Assembly: GCA_022511205.1 (NCBI GenBank)
Contig: JAFLRY010000003.1
Location: 18,577-82,576, forward strand
Length of the DNA: 64,000 nucleotides
Source of the DNA: Eubacterium sp.
GTDB taxonomy: Bacteria; Bacillota; Clostridia; Oscillospirales; Acutalibacteraceae
Direction of reading: 5' to 3'
Shown: positions 15,735 to 23,725 of the stretch, piece after piece
How the letters are laid out: each line of letters begins with the position of its first letter
Position numbering within the stretch: position 1 is the stretch's first letter
Notes under the pieces: generated by a model
Databases searched by the model: none
Told to the model about the DNA's origin: nothing
Seen by the model: only the letters and a program-made list of their open reading frames with translations
Translations under genes and position numbers: made by a program

Positions 15735-16433
15735 TTAATTATGTTTACTCTTTATATTAGCTATATGCTCCTGTTTAACTTGCTCACTAACCTGTGAATA
15801 AGGATATAAAAGCTCATATAACCTATTAATTTCCTCTTCAGAAATCAAGGGATTTTCAATAGGATTGAATATTTTTGCAATAGCAGTATCTACATCATTG
15901 CGTTTAACAACCTGAATATTCGAGCTATATACAGTGATGTTTTTTAAAGTGCATCTTTCCGAAAATGCGATAATTGAGTGAATCGGGTAATCTTCTCCAA
16001 TTACGTTTTTCAAACATTTAATATGTAAATTGTTTTGCATTATCGGATTAAAAAAGTGTTCTTTTAAGCTTCTTCCTTTGCCTTGCGGTAAGGTTTGGGT
16101 CCAGTTTTTACTCTTTTCATTTCCGAAGATCCAACCGCTGTAATTTTTGCTTTCAAATACGACTATACCTTTGCGAGCGATCAACATAACGTCAATTTCC
16201 GTGGTTTCACCATTATCCTTTGGCAGATAAACGTTGAACAAGAATTTACAGCCCTTTGCTTCAAGATACTTTAATCGTTTAAATATTAAGTATTCTCCAA
16301 ATTTTCCTTTATCGTTTCGTGTTGCAAAGTAAGAATTATTCGTGCTGAGATGATATGTAGATTTATTGAAAGTAACTATATCAAGAACTATGAATAAAAC
16401 GAAAACAATTAACATTAATATCAAAAGATACAT
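15735..16433 (-). CDS. NERD-domain membrane protein
   Basis: A 232-residue protein with one N-terminal membrane helix (about 2-22) and a nuclease-related domain: GKFGEYLIFKRL, then TEIDVMLIARKGIVVFESKNYSG, whose E...D...E-x-K pattern matches the PD-(D/E)XK-like core. NERD proteins are suspected to process DNA, but their roles are mostly unproven. The membrane anchor keeps the domain at the inner surface. It is AT-rich and sits beside two other uncharacterised genes. Confidence 0.85.
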   Translation of the reverse strand: MYLLILMLIVFVLFIVLDIVTFNKSTYHLSTNNSYFATRNDKGKFGEYLIFKRLKYLEAKGCKFLFNVYLPKDNGETTEIDVMLIARKGIVVFESKNYSGWIFGNEKSKNWTQTLPQGKGRSLKEHFFNPIMQNNLHIKCLKNVIGEDYPIHSIIAFSERCTLKNITVYSSNIQVVKRNDVDTAIAKIFNPIENPLISEEEINRLYELLYPYSQVSEQVKQEHIANIKSKHN

Positions 16434-16509
16434 TATTAAACCTCCTGAAATTTGTTTTATGTATTTATTATAATGTTTTGTTTAAGAAATACAACAGTTA
16501 TGAAGTTTT

Positions 16510-17082
16510 TTATTTCCATTTGCGCCTATGAAGCCATTCGTCCCACGTTGCGTATTCACCGTATGCGTTTTTCATTCTTTGAAATTCAAAATTTCCTGCC
16601 GCAAAGGACTTTTTTAGGCTTTTTGAAACGTATTTTGTAAAATCATCACGGCAGTATTCGCGATCGTCGGTTACGTAGAATATTTTATAATTGTTCTTAG
16701 CTAGCTGTTCAATTTTGGCGATATGCACCTCGTGATGACCGGTATATCCGACCAATCGTTCAGCAAAAGTTTTTATTGAGTCAAGCCTGTTTTCAAGCCG
16801 TTCCATATGCTTTTTATTTGCGAGCTTTTGCATTTCGCGCTTTTCGTTTTCTCTTTTTTGAATTTTCTCTTTATTCTGCAGCTTTTCCCAGTACTCGCTG
16901 CTATCATACTTTTCAAAATAGCGGCATTCCTTTTCAAGGCACGCGTGTCCATCTATGGTGTTAGCGGTCATATATCCGCAATGAAGGGAGCAATGGCAGA
17001 ATCCAACTATGTTTTTGCTTTTGACTGAGGATATCCCTCCGCCGACTATATAAACCTCTACGATTTCAGTTGAGTTCGTCAT
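16510..17082 (-). CDS. Cys/His-cluster protein with coiled coil, unknown
   Basis: A 190-residue soluble protein. Residues 29-53 hold five Cys (29, 31, 35, 48, 53) and three His (30, 34, 46) in a spacing that suggests a metal-binding module. A long charged helix (about 60-110) follows, probably coiled-coil. The C-terminus contains KIFYVTDDREYCRDDFTKYVSKSLKK. No known family was recognised. It stands alone on its strand, with a 240-bp AT-rich gap upstream in which nothing else was found. Confidence 0.65.
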   Translation of the reverse strand: MTNSTEIVEVYIVGGGISSVKSKNIVGFCHCSLHCGYMTANTIDGHACLEKECRYFEKYDSSEYWEKLQNKEKIQKRENEKREMQKLANKKHMERLENRLDSIKTFAERLVGYTGHHEVHIAKIEQLAKNNYKIFYVTDDREYCRDDFTKYVSKSLKKSFAAGNFEFQRMKNAYGEYATWDEWLHRRKWK

Positions 17083-17323
17083 ATTTGTTACTCCTTGTTT
17101 ATGTTGCCGATAATGTACATTTGTTATCTTGGTTTGACAATATCATATTAAGCTTTCACTTGCAACTAAAACAAAAACCAAGTCCGTTTTATAGGACTGT
17201 ATAGCAGTTGTCTGGTGATTCTTAACAATTACGGTATTAAGTTTATTTTGTTTGGCTTGGGCTTGTTTTATATTTTCTCATATGTTAAAATAAAATCATA
17301 TTAATTGCAAAAGAGGGATCGAT

Positions 17324-17839
17324 ATGGAAAGAATAGCGGCATTTGAAAAAGTCAGCTTTGAGCAGTTTGAGAAGGATTGGTTAAAGAATTTTCCGGATAC
17401 GGCGGACGTTAGAGCCGTTTACGAATCAATAAAAATGCCAAAGAGAGCAACCACAGGCTCAGCGGGCTACGATTTTTACGCCCCCGCTGATATCACTCTT
17501 GAAAAGGGGAAGTCCGTTCTTATCCCCACAGGCATACGCTCTAAAATCGCTGACGGCTGGGTGCTGAAAATTTATCCACGTTCCGGTCTCGGCTTCAAGC
17601 ACAGGATCCAACTTGATAACACCGTTGGCATTATTGATGCCGATTATTACAATTCCTCAAACGAGGGGCATATTATGATAAAGCTTTCCTGTGACGCCCA
17701 CGATGAGGGCCACACCGTTCAGCTCAGCGCCGGAGACGGCTTTGCGCAGGGCATTTTCCTGCAGTTCGGCATCACCTTTGACGATGACGCTGACGGCGTT
17801 CGCGACGGCGGCTTCGGCTCTACGACGCAGAAAAACTGA
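17324..17839 (+). CDS. dut: dUTPase-family dUTP diphosphatase
   Basis: A 171-residue trimeric-type dUTPase, which hydrolyses dUTP to dUMP and keeps uracil out of DNA. All five motifs are visible: AGYDFYAP, PRSGLGF, GIIDADYY, GFAQGIFLQF and RDGGFGSTT. An N-terminal extension of about 40 residues (EQFEKDWLKNFP...) precedes motif 1. Insertions around SNEGHIMIKLSCDAHDEGH are longer than in E. coli Dut. AGAGGGAT lies 6 nt before the ATG. Confidence 0.92.
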   Translation: MERIAAFEKVSFEQFEKDWLKNFPDTADVRAVYESIKMPKRATTGSAGYDFYAPADITLEKGKSVLIPTGIRSKIADGWVLKIYPRSGLGFKHRIQLDNTVGIIDADYYNSSNEGHIMIKLSCDAHDEGHTVQLSAGDGFAQGIFLQFGITFDDDADGVRDGGFGSTTQKN

Positions 17840-17853
17840 TATAATATAAAAAC

Positions 17854-17882
17854 AGCCACCTGCATAATCTACAGGTGGCTTT
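17854..17882. terminator. Bidirectional terminator
   Basis: The stem AGCCACCTG/CAGGTGGCT lies between the convergent dut gene and an unknown gene, A-rich to the left and T-rich to the right. Confidence 0.8.
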
Positions 17883-17885
17883 ATT

Positions 17886-18386
17886 CTATTCCCAAATAAA
17901 TTCTACCTCTTCGGTAAAAAGCCTCAAAGAGCAGGTTCGAAAATTATTTCGTTTGTATTTCCAGCCATAAGTGCTTAGTTCTATTAAAACACTTCTTATA
18001 TTAGGTGTAACCGCGGTATCAATATACTCCCACGAATGATATCCTTTTTCTTTTCTCTTTTTGATTTCCTCATTGGCGGTATCAACAAATTCGGGAATTG
18101 ATAATATACAACCTTCGTATTTGTTTTTCTTGTTGATACCGGTTTCTATCAATGCGTTATCAAAGCGATATTTTACATTATCCGCATTTAGCTTGCATTT
18201 TATATGGCATTTTGTGAAATCCTTGTATTTCTCCACAAATTCAGTGGTAGTATAATCATCGGGATAATAATACGTTTCAAAGCTCAAAGTCAATTCATTA
18301 TTCTCAAGTGAAACGCTATAAAGCTTTGAATCGTGAAGTATTCCGTCAGGAATATTCATATCTTTCATTATCAATTTTTCTGTCAT
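17886..18386 (-). CDS. Unknown acidic protein
   Basis: A 166-residue soluble protein with beta-strand-like stretches (LYSVSLENNELTLSFETYYY, SVLIELSTYGWKYKRNNFRTCSLRLF) and a DG/D-rich N-terminus (NIPDGILHDSKLYSV). The opening HDSKL...V motif resembles the many small accessory proteins that carry immunity-like folds, but this is only an impression. It is AT-rich. It ends beside the dut terminator and is monocistronic. Confidence 0.6.
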   Translation of the reverse strand: MTEKLIMKDMNIPDGILHDSKLYSVSLENNELTLSFETYYYPDDYTTTEFVEKYKDFTKCHIKCKLNADNVKYRFDNALIETGINKKNKYEGCILSIPEFVDTANEEIKKRKEKGYHSWEYIDTAVTPNIRSVLIELSTYGWKYKRNNFRTCSLRLFTEEVEFIWE

Positions 18387-18593
18387 ATTTTTCTCCTAAT
18401 TGGTTTTCTTGAATTTAATTCCTATCAGCATTGTAACATAATCCGCAAACACAATCAACGCTTGTGTGAAAAAGGCTTATCCTATTCTGCAAGCGCATTT
18501 TGTATATCTTCTCCTTATAAATGAAAAAACGAATTACAAAAGCTGACAGAAAAATCCTTTTTCAGTAGATTTATACATTATTTGATAAAATGC

Positions 18594-18622
18594 TTGACTT
18601 TTCAGTATCATTCGTATATAAT
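18594..18622 (+). promoter_or_regulatory. Sigma-A promoter of rpsU
   Basis: TTGACT (18594-18599), a 17-bp spacer, TATAAT (18617-18622). It lies about 65 bp before the rpsU start. The remaining part of the 300-bp gap upstream (18387-18593) holds no recognised feature. Confidence 0.88.
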
Positions 18623-18688
18623 CTCTGCAGAATATTAAAAAGGATATTCAAAAATAACCCCTGACAGCGGTCGGAGGGAGGGAATTAA

Positions 18689-18865
18689 GTGAGCCAGGTT
18701 AAAATCAAAGAAAACGAGACTCTTGACAGTGCGCTTCGCCGTTTCAAGCGTCAAACTTCTCGTGACGGTATTATCCAGGAAGTTCGCAAAAGAGAGCATT
18801 ATGAAAAGCCCTCCGTTGCTCGTAAAAAGAAGAGCGAGGCTGCTCGTAAAAGAAAGTATAAGTAA
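18689..18865 (+). CDS. rpsU: Small ribosomal subunit protein bS21
   Basis: A 58-residue bS21 protein, a late-assembling component of the 30S subunit near the anti-Shine-Dalgarno region. The sequence [20 protein letters not shown] and the basic tail [15 protein letters not shown] are characteristic. The GTG start is supported by CGGAGGGAGG about 8 nt upstream. A consensus promoter lies upstream and a terminator directly downstream, so it is largely an independent unit ahead of aroQ. Confidence 0.95.
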   Translation: MSQVKIKENETLDSALRRFKRQTSRDGIIQEVRKREHYEKPSVARKKKSEAARKRKYK

Positions 18866-18875
18866 TATACATAAC

Positions 18876-18908
18876 AAGGGGAGCGGGATCGTTCCCCTTA
18901 GTTTTTTT
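18876..18908 (+). terminator. Terminator of rpsU
   Basis: The stem AAGGGGA/TCCCCTT with a 10-nt loop is followed by AGTTTTTTT. It is 17 bp before aroQ, whose expression would need readthrough or a promoter not identified here. Confidence 0.85.
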
Positions 18909-18925
18909 CAAATTTTGGTGATACT

Positions 18926-19372
18926 ATGAATAAGGCTAAGAAAATTCTGGTTTTAAACGGCCCTAATCTCAATATGACGGGTATCAGAAAAAAGAACGTC
19001 TACGGCGGCGAAACCCTGAAGCAGATCAACAATGAGCTGAAGATTTACGGTAAGGCGCGTGGCGCAAAAATGTTTTTCTTTCAGTCTAACCACGAGGGAG
19101 ATATTATCGACGTGATCCACGAAAGCCGCGATGAGTTTGACGGCGTAGTGATCAACGCCGGCGCGTATACCCATTATTCCTACGCTATCCGGGACGCTAT
19201 CGAGGCTGTGAATGAATGCACGCCCTTCGTTGAGGTGCATATGAGCAATATTCACGAGCGTGAGGATTTCAGGAAAATTTCCGTTATAACCGACGTTTGC
19301 GTAAAACAAATCTGCGGCTACGGCAAGGATAGCTACAAAATGGGTATTGATTTATTATTGGAAATAATATAA
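18926..19372 (+). CDS. aroQ: Type II 3-dehydroquinate dehydratase
   Basis: A 148-residue dodecameric-type enzyme that dehydrates 3-dehydroquinate to 3-dehydroshikimate in the shikimate pathway. Key residues are visible: the NGPNLN loop (11-16), catalytic Tyr26, NAGAYTHYS with Asn78, and His105 in VEVHMSNIHERE. It lies between rpsU and efp, in the aroQ-efp order common in Firmicutes. No other shikimate gene is in the window. Confidence 0.95.
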   Translation: MNKAKKILVLNGPNLNMTGIRKKNVYGGETLKQINNELKIYGKARGAKMFFFQSNHEGDIIDVIHESRDEFDGVVINAGAYTHYSYAIRDAIEAVNECTPFVEVHMSNIHEREDFRKISVITDVCVKQICGYGKDSYKMGIDLLLEII

Positions 19373-19417
19373 AATAAGCTTAATAAAATATTTAGTTAAT
19401 TTTGGAGGTATAATATT

Positions 19418-19975
19418 ATGGTAACAGCAGGTGATTTCAGAAACGGCGTTACTTTTGAAATGGATGGTCAGGTTTACCAGATCATCGAATTTCAGCACGT
19501 TAAGCCCGGTAAGGGTGCGGCGTTCGTAAGAACCAAGATCAAGAACGTAATTCAGGGCTCAGTGGTTGAAAAAACCTTTAACCCCACTGAAAAGTTCCCC
19601 ACCGCTTTCATTGAGAGAAAGGATATGGTTTATTCCTACAATGATGACGGTCTCTATTATTTCATGGATCAGGAAACCTTTGATATGATCCCCGTTGGCG
19701 AGGCTGACCTCAGCGATAACTTCAGATTCGTTAAGGAAAACGACGTTTGCCGTATTCTCTCCTACAAGGGCAAGGTTTTCGGCGTTGAGCCGCCTACCTT
19801 CGTTACTCTTGAGGTTACGAAGACCGATCCCGGTTTCAAGGGCAACACCGCTACCAACACGCTTAAACCCGCCGTTCTTGAGACGGGCGCGGAGATCCGC
19901 GTTCCTCTTTTCATCAACGAGGGCGATCTTATCCGTGTAGACACCAGAACCTGTGAATATATGGAAAGAGCATAA
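19418..19975 (+). CDS. efp: Elongation factor P
   Basis: A 185-residue EF-P, which binds stalled ribosomes between the P and E sites and promotes bond formation at proline stretches. The modification loop is KPGKGAAF with Lys32 at its tip, the residue carrying 5-aminopentanol in Bacillus subtilis. The C-terminal domain carries [12 protein letters not shown]. The RBS is TTGGAGGT. A yfmF-type gene whose family is linked to this modification begins at 63227. Confidence 0.97.
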   Translation: MVTAGDFRNGVTFEMDGQVYQIIEFQHVKPGKGAAFVRTKIKNVIQGSVVEKTFNPTEKFPTAFIERKDMVYSYNDDGLYYFMDQETFDMIPVGEADLSDNFRFVKENDVCRILSYKGKVFGVEPPTFVTLEVTKTDPGFKGNTATNTLKPAVLETGAEIRVPLFINEGDLIRVDTRTCEYMERA

Positions 19976-19993
19976 TTAAAAGGAGTTAAAACT

Positions 19994-20395
19994 ATGAATA
20001 CTGTTGAAAGCTTAGGTTATCTTAAGGGTCTGCTTGACGGCCTTGACGTTGATAACAAAAACGGCGCAAAAATCTATAAGGCGATCGTAGAGGTTCTCGA
20101 GAATATCGTTGACGATATTGATGAGATCTATGAGGAAATAGATTCCGTTGAGGAGCAGATGGACGCTATCGACGAGGATCTTGCGGCAGTTGAGGAGTAT
20201 CTTGACGATGACTGCTGCTGCGATGATGATTGCGACTGCGAGGACTGCATGGGCGAATATGAGCTTGAGTGTCCTGCCTGCTGCGAGACGATCGTTGTAG
20301 ATGAGGAAACGGTTGCTGAGGGCGGACTTGAATGCCCCAACTGCGGCGAATACCTTGAATTCGACCTTGACGGCGAAGAAGAGGACAAAGAATAA
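19994..20395 (+). CDS. Acidic zinc-ribbon protein (CD1247-type N-terminus)
   Basis: A 133-residue very acidic protein. The N-terminal helix pair (SLGYLKGLLDGLDVD...YKAIVEVLENIVDDI) matches a family found after efp in many Clostridia. A Cys/Asp cluster (DDDCCCDDDCDCEDC) at about 71-85 and a C-terminal ribbon CPACCETI...CPNCGEYLEF could bind metal. It is 18 bp after efp, so it is cotranscribed. Its function is unknown; a link to translation is guilt by association only. Confidence 0.85.
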   Translation: MNTVESLGYLKGLLDGLDVDNKNGAKIYKAIVEVLENIVDDIDEIYEEIDSVEEQMDAIDEDLAAVEEYLDDDCCCDDDCDCEDCMGEYELECPACCETIVVDEETVAEGGLECPNCGEYLEFDLDGEEEDKE

Positions 20396-20415
20396 TTAAT
20401 ATGAATAAGGGAAAC

Positions 20416-20452
20416 GGCTGTAAAGCAATTGAGCTTTACAGCCTGTTTTTTA
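20416..20452 (+). terminator. Terminator of the aroQ-efp operon
   Basis: An 11-bp perfect stem GGCTGTAAAGC/GCTTTACAGCC with a 6-nt loop is followed by TGTTTTTT. Confidence 0.9.
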
Positions 20453-20472
20453 TGTTTATCCTTTAAATCGTT

Positions 20473-20781
20473 TTATTTCACTTTTTTAAGAAATAGCTTT
20501 TTCTCAAATTTTCCGTTTTTCTTTGCTTTTTTCTCTTTGATTTCTAATACTTGCTCAAGCGAACTGCCTTTGTGATTTGCAAGTGCCTCAATTACCTCGA
20601 TGATATCCGCAAGCTCCTCAATTTCTTCGCTCATAAGGTATTCCCGCACTTCCTCTTTAAGCTTCCTTCTTAATTCCGCGTTATAACGCGCGTCAGTAAG
20701 AACAGATACATACGGAGTTTCGCCTTTGCTTTTGATTATTTCGGGAATATTATCTCTAACCAATTTGTTATAAATTCTCAT
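20473..20781 (-). CDS. MazG-like nucleotide pyrophosphohydrolase
   Basis: A 102-residue all-alpha NTP pyrophosphohydrolase-like protein. YNKLVRDNIPEII at the start and KEEVREYL...SEEIEELADIIEVIEAL give the paired acidic metal-binding motifs (E-E-x-x-E and E-x-x-D). This group resembles phosphoribosyl-ATP pyrophosphatase, and members are thought to remove unusual nucleotides. It is 9 bp downstream of a Nudix hydrolase gene on the same strand, so the pair may sanitise the nucleotide pool together. Confidence 0.85.
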   Translation of the reverse strand: MRIYNKLVRDNIPEIIKSKGETPYVSVLTDARYNAELRRKLKEEVREYLMSEEIEELADIIEVIEALANHKGSSLEQVLEIKEKKAKKNGKFEKKLFLKKVK

Positions 20782-20790
20782 TGCGGTCTC

Positions 20791-21222
20791 CTATTCGGCC
20801 AAGCCCTTTTCAATTATTTTTGCGAGCAGATGCGGCTGAATGAGGGGATAAGTCCAATTTTGAACGGGTTCGTCCGTCAAAATGATTTTTTCAATCTCAC
20901 TGTGAAGCTCCGTTTCAAACGATCTTATTTCCGCAAAGCACAGCATTCCGAATGTTTCCTCACCATTGAAATTGTCAGGCGCGGTGACGGAGTAAACGCA
21001 TACGGGCGTGAGATCAAAATCGATCGCTCCCGTCTCCTCATAAAGCTCACGCTCGGCGGTATCAAAAATATCCTCGCCCGGCTCACGGTGACCGCCGGGG
21101 CATTCAAAAGTATCCCTTTCCTTGTGCTTGCAGAATAACCACTTTCCGCCCGAGCGTGAAACGATAACGGCGAATTTTAAAAGCTCGTCTGCAACGCTGT
21201 CATAGAAGCGAACTACTGTCAT
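20791..21222 (-). CDS. Nudix hydrolase
   Basis: A 143-residue Nudix protein with a complete box GGHREPGEDIFDTAERELYEETG (G-x5-E-x7-R-E-x2-E-E-x-G). It cleaves a nucleoside diphosphate linked to another group; the exact substrate is unknown. It is followed after 9 bp by the MazG-like gene. An unrelated second Nudix gene is divergent, 129 bp away. Confidence 0.9.
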   Translation of the reverse strand: MTVVRFYDSVADELLKFAVIVSRSGGKWLFCKHKERDTFECPGGHREPGEDIFDTAERELYEETGAIDFDLTPVCVYSVTAPDNFNGEETFGMLCFAEIRSFETELHSEIEKIILTDEPVQNWTYPLIQPHLLAKIIEKGLAE

Positions 21223-21351
21223 ATTGCGCCTTCTTTCGAAAATTTGTTCTTATGAAATTATATAATAAAATGTCCGGAATGTCAAGAATTGACAAAGTAC
21301 TTTTCGCTTTTTATAATTATTGTTGAAAATCAAGCGAAAGGCAGAACGGAA

Positions 21352-21807
21352 ATGGCAGAAAAGCAAAAAGTGATTTTAACGAATATGTGTATGATATATG
21401 ACGACGAGGGCAGGATTTTGGTTCAGAACAGGCTCGCCAAGGATTGGGGCGGCGTTACCTTCCCCGGCGGGCACGTGGAAAAGGATGAATCCTTCTACGA
21501 AAGCGTTATCCGTGAAGTCAAGGAAGAAACGGGGCTTGATATCGAGTGTCCGCAGATCTGCGGAATAAAAAACTGGCACGTAAAACGCGACGTGAGATAT
21601 ATAGTTCTGTTTTATAAAACGAATCGCTTTTCGGGCGAGATCCGCTCATCTGAAGAAGGCGAAGTCTTTTGGATAAAACCTGAAGAACTGAAAAACTATA
21701 AGCTGGCAAGCGATTTCGATGAAATGTATGAAATTTTCGCAAACGATGAGCTGCAGGAAATGCAGTGGATCAAGGAAAACGGCGAATGGGTAAAGAGGAT
21801 ATTTTAA
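21352..21807 (+). CDS. Nudix hydrolase, 8-oxo-dGTPase-like
   Basis: A 151-residue Nudix protein with the box GGHVEKDESFYESVIREVKEETGL. The preceding VQNR...W.GVTFPGGH matches proteins annotated as 8-oxo-dGTP diphosphatases, but substrate cannot be read from sequence. The start is placed at MAEKQK (21352). A longer frame from 21289 would add a hydrophobic stretch overlapping the likely promoter. The gene is divergent from the other Nudix gene and ends at a strong terminator. Confidence 0.88.
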   Translation: MAEKQKVILTNMCMIYDDEGRILVQNRLAKDWGGVTFPGGHVEKDESFYESVIREVKEETGLDIECPQICGIKNWHVKRDVRYIVLFYKTNRFSGEIRSSEEGEVFWIKPEELKNYKLASDFDEMYEIFANDELQEMQWIKENGEWVKRIF

Positions 21808-21811
21808 ATGA

Positions 21812-21850
21812 AAAACGGACGGTGTGGGCACCGTCCGTTTTGGCTTTTTT
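21812..21850 (+). terminator. Terminator of the Nudix gene
   Basis: A 13-bp perfect stem AAAACGGACGGTG with its complement and a 4-nt loop is followed by TTTT and GGCTTTTTT. It can also serve the convergent gene ending at 21865. Confidence 0.9.
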
Positions 21851-21864
21851 ATTAAGTTTTCCGT

Positions 21865-22203
21865 TTAGCCTAAGCCGTTTTGAACAGCATCTCCAACGTC
21901 ATCGATTGCGTCGCCCACGCCGTCAGCAACGTCGTTGCCTGCATTGCCTAAGTCTGAAAGCGCCTCGCTGGCGTTGTCTCCAATGTCTGAAAGACCTTCG
22001 CTTACGTCGTTTCCAAAGTCATTGCCGCGATCATTGCTCGTGCCGTTATTGTCCATAATGTCATTCGTGGTATTTGCTCTGTTTGTAGTGCTGGTTGTGT
22101 TTCTCGGATTCGTAGTGCCTGAGTTGTCCATTCTGCCGCAGGCCACGAATACGGCTATAACAACTGCAAATACGATCATAAAAATTAAAGTTTTATTTTT
22201 CAT
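21865..22203 (-). CDS. Small lipoprotein with low-complexity tail
   Basis: A 112-residue predicted lipoprotein. The signal helix ends in VFVAC with Cys22. An Asn/Thr-rich stretch follows, then a repeat of about eleven residues (NDVSEGLSDIGDN, ASEALSDLGNA, NDVADGVGDAIDD, VGDAVQNGLG), probably an amphipathic helix. No family was recognised. It lies downstream of ypeB on the same strand with a 74-bp gap. Confidence 0.78.
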   Translation of the reverse strand: MKNKTLIFMIVFAVVIAVFVACGRMDNSGTTNPRNTTSTTNRANTTNDIMDNNGTSNDRGNDFGNDVSEGLSDIGDNASEALSDLGNAGNDVADGVGDAIDDVGDAVQNGLG

Positions 22204-22277
22204 AGTATTTACTTCCTTTCTGTTATATTATTATCAGCGATCGTTCTATTATTCATTTAAATTTTTCAAATAATGGT

Positions 22278-23606
22278 TTATTTTGTCAGCGTGCCGTTAT
22301 CGGAGTAGAGAAGCATAAGAATGTTTTCCTCTTCGCCCGTTTTGGTGTTGATATAGATCAAAACCTCATCACCGCTGCTTTTTCCCGCGCAGTGGTATTC
22401 GATACAAGCGGCTTCGGTTCCGTTTTCTTTGGGGATAACGCAATATTTGCTCGATATCACGTCAACGTGCTTTGAAAGACTGCTTCTGAGATCGCTCTCC
22501 GAAACATTTACCGTGATGTCCTTTCGCGTTTTGTGGTTGGTGAGATAGCCCTTTGCTTCAAAGGAGTATATCTTGCCGTTCGCAAGGGATACGCCCACCT
22601 TGATAAGATCGGAATAATAAGTTACCCCCTTGTTGGTATAGGCAAAATTTATCAGGCAAATGTTGCCGTGATTGGCGTAATAAGTGTCCTTCATACCCTC
22701 GTAGCCGAGCCTTTTCAGATAAGCCGATGCAACGTTAATGGCGTTTTCCTCGGTAACGGTGCGGTCCTCCGCCTTATCGGAGCAAAGGATATATGCTATA
22801 TGCCCGCCGTTTTTAGAAACGGCAACGTTGCAGTTTTTATAAGTGTAGTTGTAGCAGGGGACTGTTCCGTCTTCCTCGCCGGCGTAGGTCAGCTTATCCG
22901 TTGTAACGTAAAGCGCCTTTGCCGCCTGCTTAAGCGCTTCATCGCGGGTGATCTCCGCTTCCTTCTTTACCTCTGCTTCCTTGTTCAGCACGGCGTCCGC
23001 AAACGGACCGTCATAAAGCAGGGTGGGGTAGTCCGAAAAAGTATCTTCCGCCTGTGTGAAGTCCAGAGAAAGGGAGGAAACCTTCGAGTCACCGTTGCTG
23101 TTTTGTATTTCGTTTTCCGTGATCTCTCCGCCGTTACTGCATCTCGTTACCATATCGTTAACGCATTTGGCGTATTTGTTCGCGTAATCAAGGAGTTTCT
23201 GCAGATTTTCATATTCCTCGTCGCTGATCTCGGTTTTATTCTTGACCTTTTCTGAAAGATAGGCGGCGTAATCTCCCGCCTGGCTCAAAAATTTGTACGC
23301 GCCGCTCAGGTTCATCTGCTCGATCGGCAGATGGGAAAGGGCGTTTTTAGCCGTGCTGCACTCCGTGTAAAGATCCTCCGAAAGCCTTTGCATCATCGTG
23401 GTAGTTGAGGCATAGGTGCTTTTGGTGAGATTTGTTTCAATGGAATCCATACATTCCGATAATTCATTGAGACTCTGCTGATAGGCAGCCTCAAGGCGCG
23501 ATTTATACGTTGCGCTGGTGTGATTGCCGATTATCGCGTATGCCGCAAGAACTGCCACGATGCAAACGGCGTATGAAAAAAATCTTATACTCGTTCGATT
23601 TGTCAT
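22278..23606 (-). CDS. ypeB: Germination protein YpeB
   Basis: A 442-residue protein with an N-terminal membrane helix (about 9-27), a helical central part and PepSY-type repeats at the C-terminus (ITRDEALKQAAKAL..., VTEENAINVASAYLKRLG). In Bacillus YpeB is needed to localise the cortex-lytic enzyme SleB in dormant spores and is normally cotranscribed with sleB. No sleB gene is next to it here. Upstream is divergent proB. Confidence 0.9.
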   Translation of the reverse strand: MTNRTSIRFFSYAVCIVAVLAAYAIIGNHTSATYKSRLEAAYQQSLNELSECMDSIETNLTKSTYASTTTMMQRLSEDLYTECSTAKNALSHLPIEQMNLSGAYKFLSQAGDYAAYLSEKVKNKTEISDEEYENLQKLLDYANKYAKCVNDMVTRCSNGGEITENEIQNSNGDSKVSSLSLDFTQAEDTFSDYPTLLYDGPFADAVLNKEAEVKKEAEITRDEALKQAAKALYVTTDKLTYAGEEDGTVPCYNYTYKNCNVAVSKNGGHIAYILCSDKAEDRTVTEENAINVASAYLKRLGYEGMKDTYYANHGNICLINFAYTNKGVTYYSDLIKVGVSLANGKIYSFEAKGYLTNHKTRKDITVNVSESDLRSSLSKHVDVISSKYCVIPKENGTEAACIEYHCAGKSSGDEVLIYINTKTGEEENILMLLYSDNGTLTK

Positions 23607-23725
23607 GTTGTTTCAACCTCCGAATGTATTTTTGCCCCGAAATGCTAAAAACATACAAAAAAGGCTTTAAATGCGGCGATGAATTTGGTATACTAATAGC
23701 AATTGTAATTTGAGGAGATTTCCTA

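Noticed and set aside
17886-18386. Immunity protein of a polymorphic-toxin system (also considered for 45702-46316)
   Set aside because: Size and acidity fit, but no toxin gene or recognised immunity motif is near either gene.
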